Of a DNA stretch of 64,000 nucleotides, positions 19,305 through 28,204 are shown piece by piece. Each line of letters opens with the position of its first letter. Position 1 is the stretch's first letter. Position numbers and translations under genes: made by a program. This DNA is from Methanolinea sp. (GTDB lineage: Archaea > Halobacteriota > Methanomicrobia > Methanomicrobiales > Methanospirillaceae). The stretch lies in assembly GCA_024518585.1 (NCBI GenBank), contig JANIHI010000003.1, positions 1 to 64,000 of the forward strand. The letters are read 5' to 3'. A model generated the notes under the pieces. It did no database searches. It was not told the origin of the DNA and was given only the letters and a program-made list of their open reading frames with translations.

Positions 19305-20108
19305 ATGAGGGATCGTACATTCGTCCTCCTCTGCGTGTTCTGCGGAGTAGTCGTCGGTGCCGCAGGGACATGGTTTGCATTTCCAGGCGGTGAAAGGGCA
19401 GACCCGGATATCCTCTTCCAGGTCTCCACGATCGGCACGCTCATGGAAGGCGGTTTTGGAGGGGTAACACCTTTTGGGGAGATTACAAAGCACGGGGACT
19501 TTGGTATCGGGACGTTTGATCACCTTGACGGGGAGATGGTTGCCCTGGACGGGAAGTATTTCCAGGTCACGTCAGACGGGGCCGTCCGGGCAGTGAGGGA
19601 TGAGATGACAGCGCCGTTTGCAACAGTCACGTTCTTTGAAACCGACATGACCATCTCCCTTGCCCGGGCCGACAATTTCACAGACTTTTGCCGCCAGGCG
19701 GAGGTCTTCCTGCCCTCGAAAGACCAGATCTATGCGGTGAAGATCCGGGGAGAGTTCCCCTCTGTCCGGGCCCGGAGCGTACCCCCCCAGGAAGAACCTT
19801 ACCCACGGCTCGTGGACGCCGTCAGGAACCAGTCAGTCTTTGTGTTTGAAAAGACCCGTGGCACGGTGGTCGGGTTCTGGTTCCCCGGGGCATTCGAGGG
19901 GTTGAATGTCCCCGGCTTCCATCTCCACTATATCACAGATGACAGGAAGGCAGGGGGCCACGTCCTTGATTTTTCCCTTGAGAATGCAACGATAGAAATC
20001 GACATCACGCCACGCTTCCTCGTGACACTCACCCCGGCTGGAGGGAATCTCTCTGCACTTTCCGGAGCAGGCAGGGGAGAACTCGAAAAAGTGGAACAGA
20101 GTGGTTGA
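19305..20108 (+). CDS. budA: Alpha-acetolactate decarboxylase with N-terminal membrane anchor
   Basis: A 267-residue protein matching acetolactate decarboxylase, which converts acetolactate to acetoin. The family features STIGTLMEGGFGG, GDFGIGTFDHLDGEM and the zinc-binding GFHLHYITDDRKAGGH (three His) are intact. Residues 5-27 form a hydrophobic signal-anchor-like segment, which is odd because acetolactate is a cytosolic intermediate. It follows the CMD-family gene by 7 bases. Exported homologues exist in some bacteria; the benefit to a methanogen is not known to me. Confidence 0.88.
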   Translation: MRDRTFVLLCVFCGVVVGAAGTWFAFPGGERADPDILFQVSTIGTLMEGGFGGVTPFGEITKHGDFGIGTFDHLDGEMVALDGKYFQVTSDGAVRAVRDEMTAPFATVTFFETDMTISLARADNFTDFCRQAEVFLPSKDQIYAVKIRGEFPSVRARSVPPQEEPYPRLVDAVRNQSVFVFEKTRGTVVGFWFPGAFEGLNVPGFHLHYITDDRKAGGHVLDFSLENATIEIDITPRFLVTLTPAGGNLSALSGAGRGELEKVEQSG

Positions 20109-20302
20109 TATTTGAAAAAAATACCTTTATTCCTTGCTCTTTTTCGTGAGGCGATCGAAAGATATTTTGTGTTCAGGATGAAACGAGCAGGAAGGGAGAT
20201 ATTCAGACTGCAGGACTGGCAGAAGGGAAAAATGGGCCGATTGCCTTTCGAATCCGAAAACAGGGGATCCTTCCTGCGGCCCTGGCCAGGTGGTGGGGGT
20301 TC

Positions 20303-21235
20303 ATGCGCACGATTTACAGAAGTACAACGGAAGGGCTGCAACAGGTCACCACCTATGAGAGCGGGTCGTGGGTCAATATTGTCAACCCCAGTCCCCAGGA
20401 GATAGAAGAGATCGTCTCCTGGTTCAACATCCCCCCTGACTTCCTCACCGATCCGCTCGACGTGGACGAGAGGGCCCGCGTGGAGCGGGAAGAGGGGAGT
20501 ATCCTCATCGTGCTGCGCACGCCTCACCGGGAGCCCGCCGGGGCGGATATCCCCTACACAACGCTCCCCCTTGGCATTATCATCTCCCGGAACATCATCA
20601 TCACAGTCTGCCTCACCGAGGTGGACCTCCTCGGGGAGATCATTGCGGGGAAAGTCAAGAATTTTTCAACCGGGAACCAGAACCGGTTCATTCTCCAGCT
20701 CTTTTACCGCAACACCCTCCTCTACATGCGGTACCTGCGGGACATCAACCGGATGACGACGCACGTCGAGAGGGCGCTCTACAGGGCTCTCAAGAACGAG
20801 CAGCTCATCCACCTCCTGAACCTGGAAAAGAGCCTCGTCTTCTTCGTGACGTCGCTGCGGTCCAATGCCCTCATGCTCGAAAAGTTCCATGCAACCGGGT
20901 GCATCAAGATGAGCGAGGACGACCGTGATCTCTTTGAGGACATCACCATCGAGAACAAGCAGGCACTCGAGATGGCAAATATCTACAGCAGCATCCTCTC
21001 TGACATGATGGATGCCTTTGCATCGGTCATCTCCAATAACCTCAACGTTATCATGAAGCTCCTGACGACGGTCACCATCATCCTCATGATACCCACGCTC
21101 ATTGCAAGTATCTACGGCATGAACGTCGAGCTGCCCTTCCAGGACACACCCTATGCGTTCCTCTTCACGATGGTGCTTTCGTTTGTGCTCTCTGCAATTG
21201 GAATTGTCATATTCTGGAGAAAGGAGTTTTTATAG
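20303..21235 (+). CDS. corA: CorA-family Mg2+/divalent cation channel
   Basis: A 310-residue protein. The soluble N-terminal funnel domain covers residues 1-245, followed by two C-terminal transmembrane helices with the selectivity motif GMN (IASIYGMNVELP near residue 272). It ends in the basic tail FWRKEFL, as usual. The ATG at 20303 follows GGTGGGGG. The 194 bases before it hold no gene. Confidence 0.93.
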   Translation: MRTIYRSTTEGLQQVTTYESGSWVNIVNPSPQEIEEIVSWFNIPPDFLTDPLDVDERARVEREEGSILIVLRTPHREPAGADIPYTTLPLGIIISRNIIITVCLTEVDLLGEIIAGKVKNFSTGNQNRFILQLFYRNTLLYMRYLRDINRMTTHVERALYRALKNEQLIHLLNLEKSLVFFVTSLRSNALMLEKFHATGCIKMSEDDRDLFEDITIENKQALEMANIYSSILSDMMDAFASVISNNLNVIMKLLTTVTIILMIPTLIASIYGMNVELPFQDTPYAFLFTMVLSFVLSAIGIVIFWRKEFL

Positions 21236-21293
21236 GGCCCCGGGATTGGCAGTGCCCTGACGGCCGGCAGGATGGTGTTCCTCCGGGGAGAAG

Positions 21294-21319
21294 AGCATAT
21301 ACTCGCAAAGAGATATGCT
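21294..21319. repeat. Inverted repeat before the Yip1-ABC operon
   Basis: AGCATAT at 21294-21300 and ATATGCT at 21313-21319 are perfect inverted arms separated by 12 bases, ending 5 bases before the ATG of the Yip1 gene. It could be an operator or a 5' hairpin masking translation. Confidence 0.4.
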
Positions 21320-21324
21320 ATACC

Positions 21325-22014
21325 ATGAAGAATGTACTCGACCTCCTCATCCGGCCTGCACGTTTTTTTGCTGCGATGGAGGGGAAAGAACCTGATCTCA
21401 AGGTCCCTGCTCTCATTGCCATAGTGGGTGGCATCATCTCTGCGATAACGGGGTATGCCATGTCCGGGCTCTATGCAGAGATGTTTTCCGGCACGGCGGC
21501 CGGGGAGGGAATGGGAATGTTCATGGGGCTCATGGGCTCCATTCCGGCATTTTTTGGCTTCATCCTCATATGGTGGGTCCTCATGGCCGGTATCTTTTTT
21601 GTCATCTCCAGGATCTTGGGGGGAAGCGGTACATTTTCCGGGACCCTGGCAGTCACGGGGTATGGCCTCGTCCCGGTCATTATCGGGAGCGTGATCTCGG
21701 CCCTCTCCCTCCTCTCCTACCTGCCCCGGGTCACGGTTCCGGTTATCCGGAATTTCGAGGATCCGGCGGTTGTCCAGAAGGCTATCGGGGAACTGATGCA
21801 GGACCCTGCCATGCGGGAATTTTCCCAGGTATCCGTGGCACTCTCCGTGCTCTTCCTCGTCTGGAGCGCAAACATCTGGATATTCGGTGTCCGTCACGCC
21901 CGCAGGATCGGGACCCGCGAGGCCGCTGTCACCGTCCTTGTACCTGTCGGGGCAATGATCGTCTACCTCCTCGTCACACTCGTCGGCGGCATTCCGTTCA
22001 CAGGGGGATCCTGA
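21325..22014 (+). CDS. Yip1-domain membrane protein
   Basis: A 229-residue protein with about five transmembrane segments and the archaeal/bacterial Yip1 pattern: an N-terminal LLIRPARFFAAM, then hydrophobic helices interspersed with short loops. Its function is unknown. It is the first gene of an operon with a COG1361 protein, an ABC ATPase and a MacB-like permease; the next ATG is 4 bases after its stop. The second, paralogous operon at 54222 has no Yip1 gene. Confidence 0.8.
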   Translation: MKNVLDLLIRPARFFAAMEGKEPDLKVPALIAIVGGIISAITGYAMSGLYAEMFSGTAAGEGMGMFMGLMGSIPAFFGFILIWWVLMAGIFFVISRILGGSGTFSGTLAVTGYGLVPVIIGSVISALSLLSYLPRVTVPVIRNFEDPAVVQKAIGELMQDPAMREFSQVSVALSVLFLVWSANIWIFGVRHARRIGTREAAVTVLVPVGAMIVYLLVTLVGGIPFTGGS

Positions 22015-22018
22015 TACC

Positions 22019-23161
22019 ATGAGGAGTACCCGTCGAGTCTTCATCCTGCTGGCAGTCCTGGTGATCCTTCTCCCCGTCTCAGCGGTCGAACAGAGCCAGA
22101 ACGCAGCAGCCCAGGTCATGGTCACAAACGTCACAATCAGGCCCCAGGTATTCATGGTCGGTGACACGGGGACGATCACGGTTGAGGTTATCAATAACGG
22201 GGCCCAGAGCGTCGCTATCCGGAGGGTCACCCTCTACGACGAGTCGATACGTGTCGAGTCCCACTCGTATGACACGACCCAGTACCTGGGAGCAGGAAAC
22301 CGGATGAGTTTCACGTTCACGGTCAGGGCTGACGTCCCCGAGGGAATATACTACCCGACATTCTCGATGGACTTCAGGGACGCAGGGTACCTGCGGTATC
22401 CCGTCAAACTCCAGGTCCAGGACCAGCCACTCTCGGTCTCCGTCCTCTCGAAGCCCGATACGTTTACCCGGGGAAAGAAGGATACCGTGGAGATCCTCAT
22501 TGGGAATCCCCGTGATAACGCGGTCTCGGGTGTCACGGTGTATCCCACGGGAGACGGAATCGAAGCAACCCCCACCCGCTTCTTCATCGGGATGCTTGCC
22601 CCGGACCAGGCCCAGAAGGTCTCGTTCTCCCTGACGCCATCAGAGTCAACCGTCGTTGCATTCCACGTGGACTATTACAATGGCATGAATGCCCATACCG
22701 AGACGATCTCGATCCCGATCGATGTGGGGAAGAGCAAGGTCCAGGCCGAGCTCCTCGTCTCCAATGTCGTTGTCGAGAGGTCCGGCAGCCGCTATACCCT
22801 CACGGGAGATGTGACCAATGCCGGCCTCGAGGCAGCAAACGCCGTCGTGATCACGACGGGGGAAGGCGCAGTCCCCGCGGATCCCTACCGGCAGTACGTC
22901 GTCGGGACACTGCAACCAGATGATTTCTCGGGATTTGAGGTCACTTTCACCGTCGAGGGAGAGAGGACGACGGTCCCCCTCCTGATCAGCCACAAGGATG
23001 CCGATGGAAACCTCTACACGGCGACAGCCCTCGTGGACATCCCGGCCCGCAGCCCCGCCGAAGAGAAGGGAGAGAGGCCGTTCCTCCCGCTGGTGGGAGT
23101 AATTATTGCATGCGCTGCCGTCATCGGGACTGTCATCTGGCATTCCTGGAGAAAGGGATGA
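22019..23161 (+). CDS. COG1361-like exported protein with Ig-like repeats, first copy
   Basis: A 380-residue protein with a signal peptide (about residues 5-25), beta-rich CARDB/Ig-like domains and a C-terminal transmembrane helix (about 355-375) with a basic end. Conserved segments are VGDTGTITVEVINNGAQSV and GDVTNAGLEAANAVVI. It is paralogous along its length to the protein at 54222. Placed directly before an ABC ATPase and FtsX-type permease, it occupies the position of the MacA adaptor in bacterial MacAB; that partner role is inference. Confidence 0.82.
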   Translation: MRSTRRVFILLAVLVILLPVSAVEQSQNAAAQVMVTNVTIRPQVFMVGDTGTITVEVINNGAQSVAIRRVTLYDESIRVESHSYDTTQYLGAGNRMSFTFTVRADVPEGIYYPTFSMDFRDAGYLRYPVKLQVQDQPLSVSVLSKPDTFTRGKKDTVEILIGNPRDNAVSGVTVYPTGDGIEATPTRFFIGMLAPDQAQKVSFSLTPSESTVVAFHVDYYNGMNAHTETISIPIDVGKSKVQAELLVSNVVVERSGSRYTLTGDVTNAGLEAANAVVITTGEGAVPADPYRQYVVGTLQPDDFSGFEVTFTVEGERTTVPLLISHKDADGNLYTATALVDIPARSPAEEKGERPFLPLVGVIIACAAVIGTVIWHSWRKG

Positions 23162-23847
23162 GGGAGTCACCCGATCCGGATCCCATTATCCTCTTCCGGG
23201 ACGTGGTGAAGGTCTATTCCCTTCCAGGGGGCGATGTCGTTGCACTCGACCACGTCAGTCTCTCGGTTGAGCCCGGGGACTTCATTGCCATCATGGGGCC
23301 GTCAGGCTCGGGCAAGTCGACACTCCTCAACCTCATGGGCTGCCTGGATACCCCGACGTCGGGTTACCTGGAGATAAAGAACCGTGACGTTGGCACGATG
23401 AGCGATGATGAGCTCACCATGCTCAGGAGGGACCACATCGGGTTCATCTTCCAGCAGTTCAACCTGATCCCCCTCCTCTCGGCCCTCGAGAACGTGCAAT
23501 ACCCCCTGGTTCTCAAGACCGGCAACCGGTTCTGCACGGAGTACTGCGTCGAAGTCCTCAAAGCAATGGACCTCGATCCGGCCCTCTATTCGCACAAACC
23601 TGCCGAACTCTCGGGGGGCCAGCAGCAGCGGGTCGCGATTGCCCGGGCCCTCGTCAATGATCCCGAGATACTCCTTGCCGATGAACCGACAGGCAACCTT
23701 GACACCAAGACAGGGTCTGCCATCATGGAGCTCTTAAAAGACCTGAACGAAAAGAGGAAAAAGACCATCATTATGGTGACCCATGACCCGAATATTGCCC
23801 GGTACGCCCACCGGACAATCCGTATCGTGGACGGGAGGATAGTGTGA
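23158..23847 (+). CDS. MacB/LolD-type ABC transporter ATPase, first copy
   Basis: A protein of about 229 residues. Walker A is GPSGSGKST, the Q-loop is FQQFNLIPLLSALENV, the signature is LSGGQQQRVAIARAL, and Walker B is ILLADEPTGNLD. These are the marks of the LolD/MacB mechanotransmission subclass. I chose ATG 23158 because it overlaps the COG1361 stop (ATGA); the longer frame is a shadow. The permease partner follows after a 123-base gap. Confidence 0.93.
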   Translation: MRESPDPDPIILFRDVVKVYSLPGGDVVALDHVSLSVEPGDFIAIMGPSGSGKSTLLNLMGCLDTPTSGYLEIKNRDVGTMSDDELTMLRRDHIGFIFQQFNLIPLLSALENVQYPLVLKTGNRFCTEYCVEVLKAMDLDPALYSHKPAELSGGQQQRVAIARALVNDPEILLADEPTGNLDTKTGSAIMELLKDLNEKRKKTIIMVTHDPNIARYAHRTIRIVDGRIV

Positions 23848-23970
23848 GGATGGGGTTTCCAGACGTTTCCGTCCCTTCCGATCGCGTGAGGGGAGAGTCC
23901 CTGAGTGCTGGCGCACCAAAGTCAGGAGCAGGGTTTGCCGGGGAATTGTTCCCATTCTGGAGGATGATCC

Positions 23971-25143
23971 ATGCAGGTATCCTTGTTCTTTGAATTTGCA
24001 AAACGGAACGTGAAGATCCACTGGTTCCGCTCGCTCCTTGCTGTCATTGGGATCGTCATCGGGGTGACGGCCATCGTCTCGATGGGCATCCTTGGCAACA
24101 GCCTTGTCCTCGCGATATCCGACAGCCTCTCCACCGTCGGTGACAGCGTGATCGTGACACCGCATACGGGGGGAGGAATGAGGGGCCCGGCAATAGCAAC
24201 GACAAAGGACCTCATCACAGACCGGCAGCTGGAACAGATCAGGAGGGCCGTTGCACCAGACAGTGCCATCCCGGTCTATTCCGGGAGTGCGCGGATGAAG
24301 ATCGGGACGGAGGACGCGTTTGGCGTGGTCTATGGCCTTCGTCCCGATGACATCCCCCTCCTCCTCGAGGTCGAGGAGGGCTCCTACCTGCGGGGCAGTT
24401 CAGGGGCAATGGCAGGGGCCAAGTTCGCACGGGAGAACAACCTCCGGGTGGGCTCCCGGATCACGATCAAGGACAAGGGGACCCTGCGCGTCGTCGGGAT
24501 CATCAAGGAGAGGGGGATGGGCTTTGACATCAACCCTGATTTTGGTATCGTCGTCGAGGACAAGTGGTACCAGCAGGCGTTTTCCCAGACGGGGTACGAC
24601 ATGGTGATCGTGAAAGTCCGCGACCTCTCCCGCATCGAGGCGACAAAGGAGGTCATCGAGAAGCAGCTCAACCGCCGCGAGACCGTTGTTGACGTGATTG
24701 ATACAAAGGCAATCCTCGAGACGATCCTGGATACGTTCGGCCGCATCTCGACTTTCACAACGGCAATCGGGGGCATCTCACTTATCGTGGCAGGGGTGAG
24801 CATCCTCAACATCATGATGATGTCCGTGACAGAGAGGATCAAGGAGATCGGGATTTTGAGGAGCATCGGGACGCTCAAGAAAGAGGTCCGGAGCATGTTC
24901 CTCTTCGAGGCACTTATCCTCGGCCTCATCGGAAGCCTGCTTGGGGGGATCATGAGTATCTTTGGGGGGTATGCTGTCAGCCTCGTGATGCTCCAGACCA
25001 CGAAGTACCTCTTCGTTCCCTCAAGCCTGGTGTACATTGTCTATGGTATTGTATTCGGTATCGGGACGAGTATCCTCTCTGGTTTCTATCCGGCCTGGAA
25101 AGCGTCCAACCTCAACCCGATCGAGGCATTACGGCACGAGTGA
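23971..25143 (+). CDS. MacB/FtsX-like ABC permease, first copy
   Basis: A 390-residue permease with a first transmembrane helix (about 20-42), a large external MacB-PCD-type domain (about 50-270) and three C-terminal helices. The FtsX core motif region MMSVTERIKEIGILRSIG is present. It should form a homodimer driven by the ATPase at 23158. The ATG at 23971 is preceded by GGAGGA. It is paralogous to the permease at 56180, but lacks that protein's glycine-rich insertion. Confidence 0.92.
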   Translation: MQVSLFFEFAKRNVKIHWFRSLLAVIGIVIGVTAIVSMGILGNSLVLAISDSLSTVGDSVIVTPHTGGGMRGPAIATTKDLITDRQLEQIRRAVAPDSAIPVYSGSARMKIGTEDAFGVVYGLRPDDIPLLLEVEEGSYLRGSSGAMAGAKFARENNLRVGSRITIKDKGTLRVVGIIKERGMGFDINPDFGIVVEDKWYQQAFSQTGYDMVIVKVRDLSRIEATKEVIEKQLNRRETVVDVIDTKAILETILDTFGRISTFTTAIGGISLIVAGVSILNIMMMSVTERIKEIGILRSIGTLKKEVRSMFLFEALILGLIGSLLGGIMSIFGGYAVSLVMLQTTKYLFVPSSLVYIVYGIVFGIGTSILSGFYPAWKASNLNPIEALRHE

Positions 25144-25293
25144 ATGGAAAAAGCCCGCCCCATTTTTCCCCCGAATGGAACTGATGCATTGTGGCCCCAT
25201 ACCACCCTGATCAAAAACGCAGACGCGTTCTCCTTGCCAATACTCCGGGTGCACTGTCCATGGCCTAGGAGAGATGCCCGGGGACCGGTGCAG

Positions 25294-25536
25294 TCAGGGA
25301 CAGATGCCCAGTCCACAGGCTCTTTCCACTAGCGGGGGGATCTCGTCGGGCCGGAGGGCTCTCTCCAGTCCTACTGTGAAACACTGCCCGTCCTCGACGA
25401 CGACCAGCGCAACCGGTCTGCACCTCCCGATACACCCGCAATCCCAGTGGATTCTTTCCTGCCTGCAAATGACGAGGAACAACCTGTCTCCCACACGAAG
25501 GACCGGGCTCGTGCAGAGGGACTCTGAAGGGGTCAT
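25294..25536 (-). CDS. Small cysteine-rich protein of unknown function
   Basis: An 80-residue protein with seven cysteines, including the cluster CGCIGRC near residues 33-39 and a CGLGICP end. I do not recognise a family; a metal or Fe-S site is possible. It is supported mainly by context: its start overlaps the DUF2953 stop by 4 bases (ATGA type), making it the third gene of a GerW-DUF2953 operon. The 150 bases to its right, up to the permease stop, hold no gene. Confidence 0.55.
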   Translation of the reverse strand: MTPSESLCTSPVLRVGDRLFLVICRQERIHWDCGCIGRCRPVALVVVEDGQCFTVGLERALRPDEIPPLVERACGLGICP

Positions 25537-26198
25537 GAGAACCTTCCTCTCTCCCGGAACGCCCCGGAGAAGACTCCCCCCGCCCGGGATGCCAAAAGAC
25601 CACGGACGAGGAGGTCCAGGGGATGTGCAACCAGGACCTCTGCATTAATCTCTCCCTCCAGCCTCTCCCGGGTGAAATCAGGGGTCACGACAAGGGAGAC
25701 GGAGGGGAATTGAACGAGGAGGGATTTCAATGCCCAGAAATAGCCGTACAGGATGCCGGTCCCCGCCGGGTCGGAGAGCCCGACGACTGCCCTGCAGCGC
25801 AGGTGCCGGATGCAAAGAGACCGTAAAAAATGCTGGAGAAGGAGAAGGAGTCCGGGCCCATGGGCAATTGCAAAACTCAACGCGGGGAGGAACCCTCCTT
25901 CCCCTTTCCCGCCACCGGGGGTTTTTGGTCCTCCCGCCCGGGACATGCGCAAAATCAGTCCCTTGAGCGGGAAGGGGACACGCATTCCGGCAAAAACGGG
26001 AAAGAGACCCCAGACCCCGGGAGAGAGCATCCCCCTGACCCCGACACCCAGCCAGGTGAGGGAGACAGAGCAATGCCTCGTGCGACCACCCCATTCCAGG
26101 GACACCCTGATGTAGAGGGGTGCCCTGGAGAGGCCAAGTCCCAGAAGGATTGTAGCAAGGATAATGGCGGTGGCCGCGAGAGCCCACGCAACGTCCAT
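25533..26198 (-). CDS. DUF2953 family membrane protein (YtfI-like)
   Basis: A 221-residue protein with an N-terminal transmembrane helix (about residues 5-25). A short conserved strand, LYIRVSLEWGG, and the C-terminal VVTPDFTRERLEGEINAEV, typical of DUF2953, are present. In Bacillus the DUF2953 gene (ytfI) is next to gerW (ytfJ); the same order is seen here, separated by 16 bases. The function is unknown. The middle region is rich in Gly, Arg and Pro. Confidence 0.75.
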   Translation of the reverse strand: MDVAWALAATAIILATILLGLGLSRAPLYIRVSLEWGGRTRHCSVSLTWLGVGVRGMLSPGVWGLFPVFAGMRVPFPLKGLILRMSRAGGPKTPGGGKGEGGFLPALSFAIAHGPGLLLLLQHFLRSLCIRHLRCRAVVGLSDPAGTGILYGYFWALKSLLVQFPSVSLVVTPDFTRERLEGEINAEVLVAHPLDLLVRGLLASRAGGVFSGAFRERGRFS

Positions 26199-26214
26199 CG
26201 GGAATATCCCCGCT

Positions 26215-26598
26215 TCAGTCCCCTTTTCCCGTGTCCTTCTTTTCCGACATGGCTTTTATGGCCTTTATCACCTGGGGAGCCAGCGATTCGGAGAGGGCTG
26301 TAATGACCTGGGCAACGGGGTTATCGCGGTTCAACGAGAGTACCTGGATACCATCAGGTCCTTTCACGTCCTTGTAGACAAGAACGAGTGCAACGGGAGC
26401 GATCTTTCCACCGCCCCCGCTCCCCTCCCCCTCGCCATCCTTTCCCTTTCCGCCCCCAGCCCCGATACCAAATCCAAACTCCGTGACGGCAATGACTGCC
26501 TTGTCACCGAGGTCAACGGCCTGTCCCATTACGTGGGAGGGGGAAAGGAGCCTGTCCAGTTCATCTGCGGTTATCCGAAGCATCTGTTCGCCTGTCAT
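26215..26598 (-). CDS. GerW (YtfJ) family protein
   Basis: A 127-residue protein. GQAVDLGDKAVIAVTEFGFG leads into a glycine-rich stretch (GAGGGKGKDGEGEGSGGGG), then VALVLVYKDVKGPDGIQVL, the usual GerW/YtfJ arrangement. Named for spore germination in Bacillus, the family is widespread in organisms that do not sporulate, including archaea, so a different, general role is expected. It is the first gene of the three-gene minus-strand operon. Confidence 0.85.
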   Translation of the reverse strand: MTGEQMLRITADELDRLLSPSHVMGQAVDLGDKAVIAVTEFGFGIGAGGGKGKDGEGEGSGGGGKIAPVALVLVYKDVKGPDGIQVLSLNRDNPVAQVITALSESLAPQVIKAIKAMSEKKDTGKGD

Positions 26599-26665
26599 TG
26601 TTTTTCCACCGGAACAGTCATACGGTGGCAGGATACATCAAGTCTCTCCCCAGTCACACTTCCGT

Positions 26666-28096
26666 TCAATGGCTGATGGAGAGGGTTTTTTCCCGCGTAT
26701 AGGAATAGAGGGCCCGTGATCCGTTCTCGCGCCCGATGCCGGACGACTTCACACCCCCAAAGGGGACCTCTGGTGGCAGGGTGAGGTGACGGTTCACCCA
26801 GACGATGCCGGCCTGGACACGGGAGAAGACCTCCCGCGCAACCTCGATATCGCGTGTCCATACCGAAGCCCCAAGCCCGTAGCGGGTCTCGTTGGCGTGC
26901 ATGATAGCGGTATTCAGGTCAGGGACGCACATCACGGGGAGGACAGGGCCAAAGACCTCCCTTTGCAGGAGTGGTGAGCCGGGGTGCACATCGGTGACGA
27001 GGGTTGGGGCATAGAAGAATCCCCTGTCAAAAGGTAGCCCGCGGAGGGGTTCTCCCCCGGTCACCACTCTCCCCTGTCCCTTGAGTTTTAAGTCCTCGAC
27101 GAGGGCTGCAATAGTGTCCCGCTGGGTTTCGCCGCACAGGGGTCCCATGTCGACACCCGGGTCAAGGCCATTCCCGATACGTAGTCCCTCGACCCGGGCC
27201 TTCAGCCTTTTGAGGAACTCTGCACCGATGGCCTGGTGAACGAACAGCCGCTTGACTGCAGTGCACGTCTGTCCTGCATTGTAAAACCTCCCGCGGAGCG
27301 CGCCTGCAACGGCACTGTCAATGTCTGCGTCCTTCCAGACGATCATGGGGTCTGAGCCCCCAAGCTCAAGCGTCACCTCCTTGAAAGACCCTGACGCGAG
27401 TTCCCGGACCCGGGCACCCGTCTCCACGTCCCCCGTGAAGGAGACCTTGCTGATCCCGGGATGCCGCACAATGGCCTCCCCCACGACTTCTCCCCGCCCG
27501 GTCACAATGTTGAGGGCGCCGGGAGGAAGCCCGGCTTCTTCCATGATTCGCGTCAGGGAACCGCTTGTCAGGGGAGTCCGTGACGCAGGCTTGAACACCA
27601 CCGTGTTGCCGGCAAGGAGGGCGGGAGCGACCTTCCATGCCATCAGGAGGGCGGGCATGTTCCAGGGAATAATTGCCCCGCAGACACCGAGAGGTTCATG
27701 CGTCACGATGGCACTGCCGGCCTGGCCGAGGGAGATAAACTCCCCCCGGAGGGTTCCGGATATTTCCGCGTAATATTCAAGGACATTGGCAAAACCCCTG
27801 ATCTCGTCCGTGGACTCGCGGAGGGGTTTTCCCTGTTCACTGGTCAGGAGGCGGGCGAAGTCATGGTGGCGTTCCCGGACGAGGGAGGCAGCCCGCAGGA
27901 GGACAAGACCCCTCTCCCGGGCAGTCCTGGCCGCCCAGGCAGGGAATGCCTCCTCAGCTGCCCTGACAGCGTCATCGACCTCGTAGAGTGTTCCTTCCGG
28001 GACGCGGTCAATCTCCTCGCCGGTCGCAGGGTTGATGACCCCCATCCACCGGTCATCGGCACTGCCGGTGTCCTTTCCGCCGATCCTCATGTGCAT
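26666..28096 (-). CDS. NAD(P)-dependent aldehyde dehydrogenase
   Basis: A 476-residue enzyme of the ALDH superfamily. The cofactor site includes IIPWNMPALLMAWKVAPALLAG, the general base Glu is in VTLELGGSDPM, and the nucleophile Cys is in FYNAGQTCTAVKRL. Similarity is to succinate-semialdehyde and lactaldehyde dehydrogenases; lactaldehyde oxidation serves F420 side-chain synthesis in some methanogens, but this assignment would be a guess. ATG 28090 is an alternative start. A single-gene unit with 67 bases to the GerW gene downstream. Confidence 0.93.
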   Translation of the reverse strand: MHMRIGGKDTGSADDRWMGVINPATGEEIDRVPEGTLYEVDDAVRAAEEAFPAWAARTARERGLVLLRAASLVRERHHDFARLLTSEQGKPLRESTDEIRGFANVLEYYAEISGTLRGEFISLGQAGSAIVTHEPLGVCGAIIPWNMPALLMAWKVAPALLAGNTVVFKPASRTPLTSGSLTRIMEEAGLPPGALNIVTGRGEVVGEAIVRHPGISKVSFTGDVETGARVRELASGSFKEVTLELGGSDPMIVWKDADIDSAVAGALRGRFYNAGQTCTAVKRLFVHQAIGAEFLKRLKARVEGLRIGNGLDPGVDMGPLCGETQRDTIAALVEDLKLKGQGRVVTGGEPLRGLPFDRGFFYAPTLVTDVHPGSPLLQREVFGPVLPVMCVPDLNTAIMHANETRYGLGASVWTRDIEVAREVFSRVQAGIVWVNRHLTLPPEVPFGGVKSSGIGRENGSRALYSYTREKTLSISH

Positions 28097-28204
28097 GAAG
28101 CAAGGATCACTGCCTCGTCCCTCTTATAGTACACCCCTGCCCTCAGGCCGGCAGGCTCCGGAGAAATCACCCGCCGGGGGCGGGGTGTCTGCAGGGCAGT
28201 TTTT

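Noticed and set aside
20112-20302. Possible small gene before corA (starts KKIPLFLALF)
   Set aside because: TTG start, runs out of frame into corA, and the C-terminal half is low-complexity; it looks like intergenic sequence.
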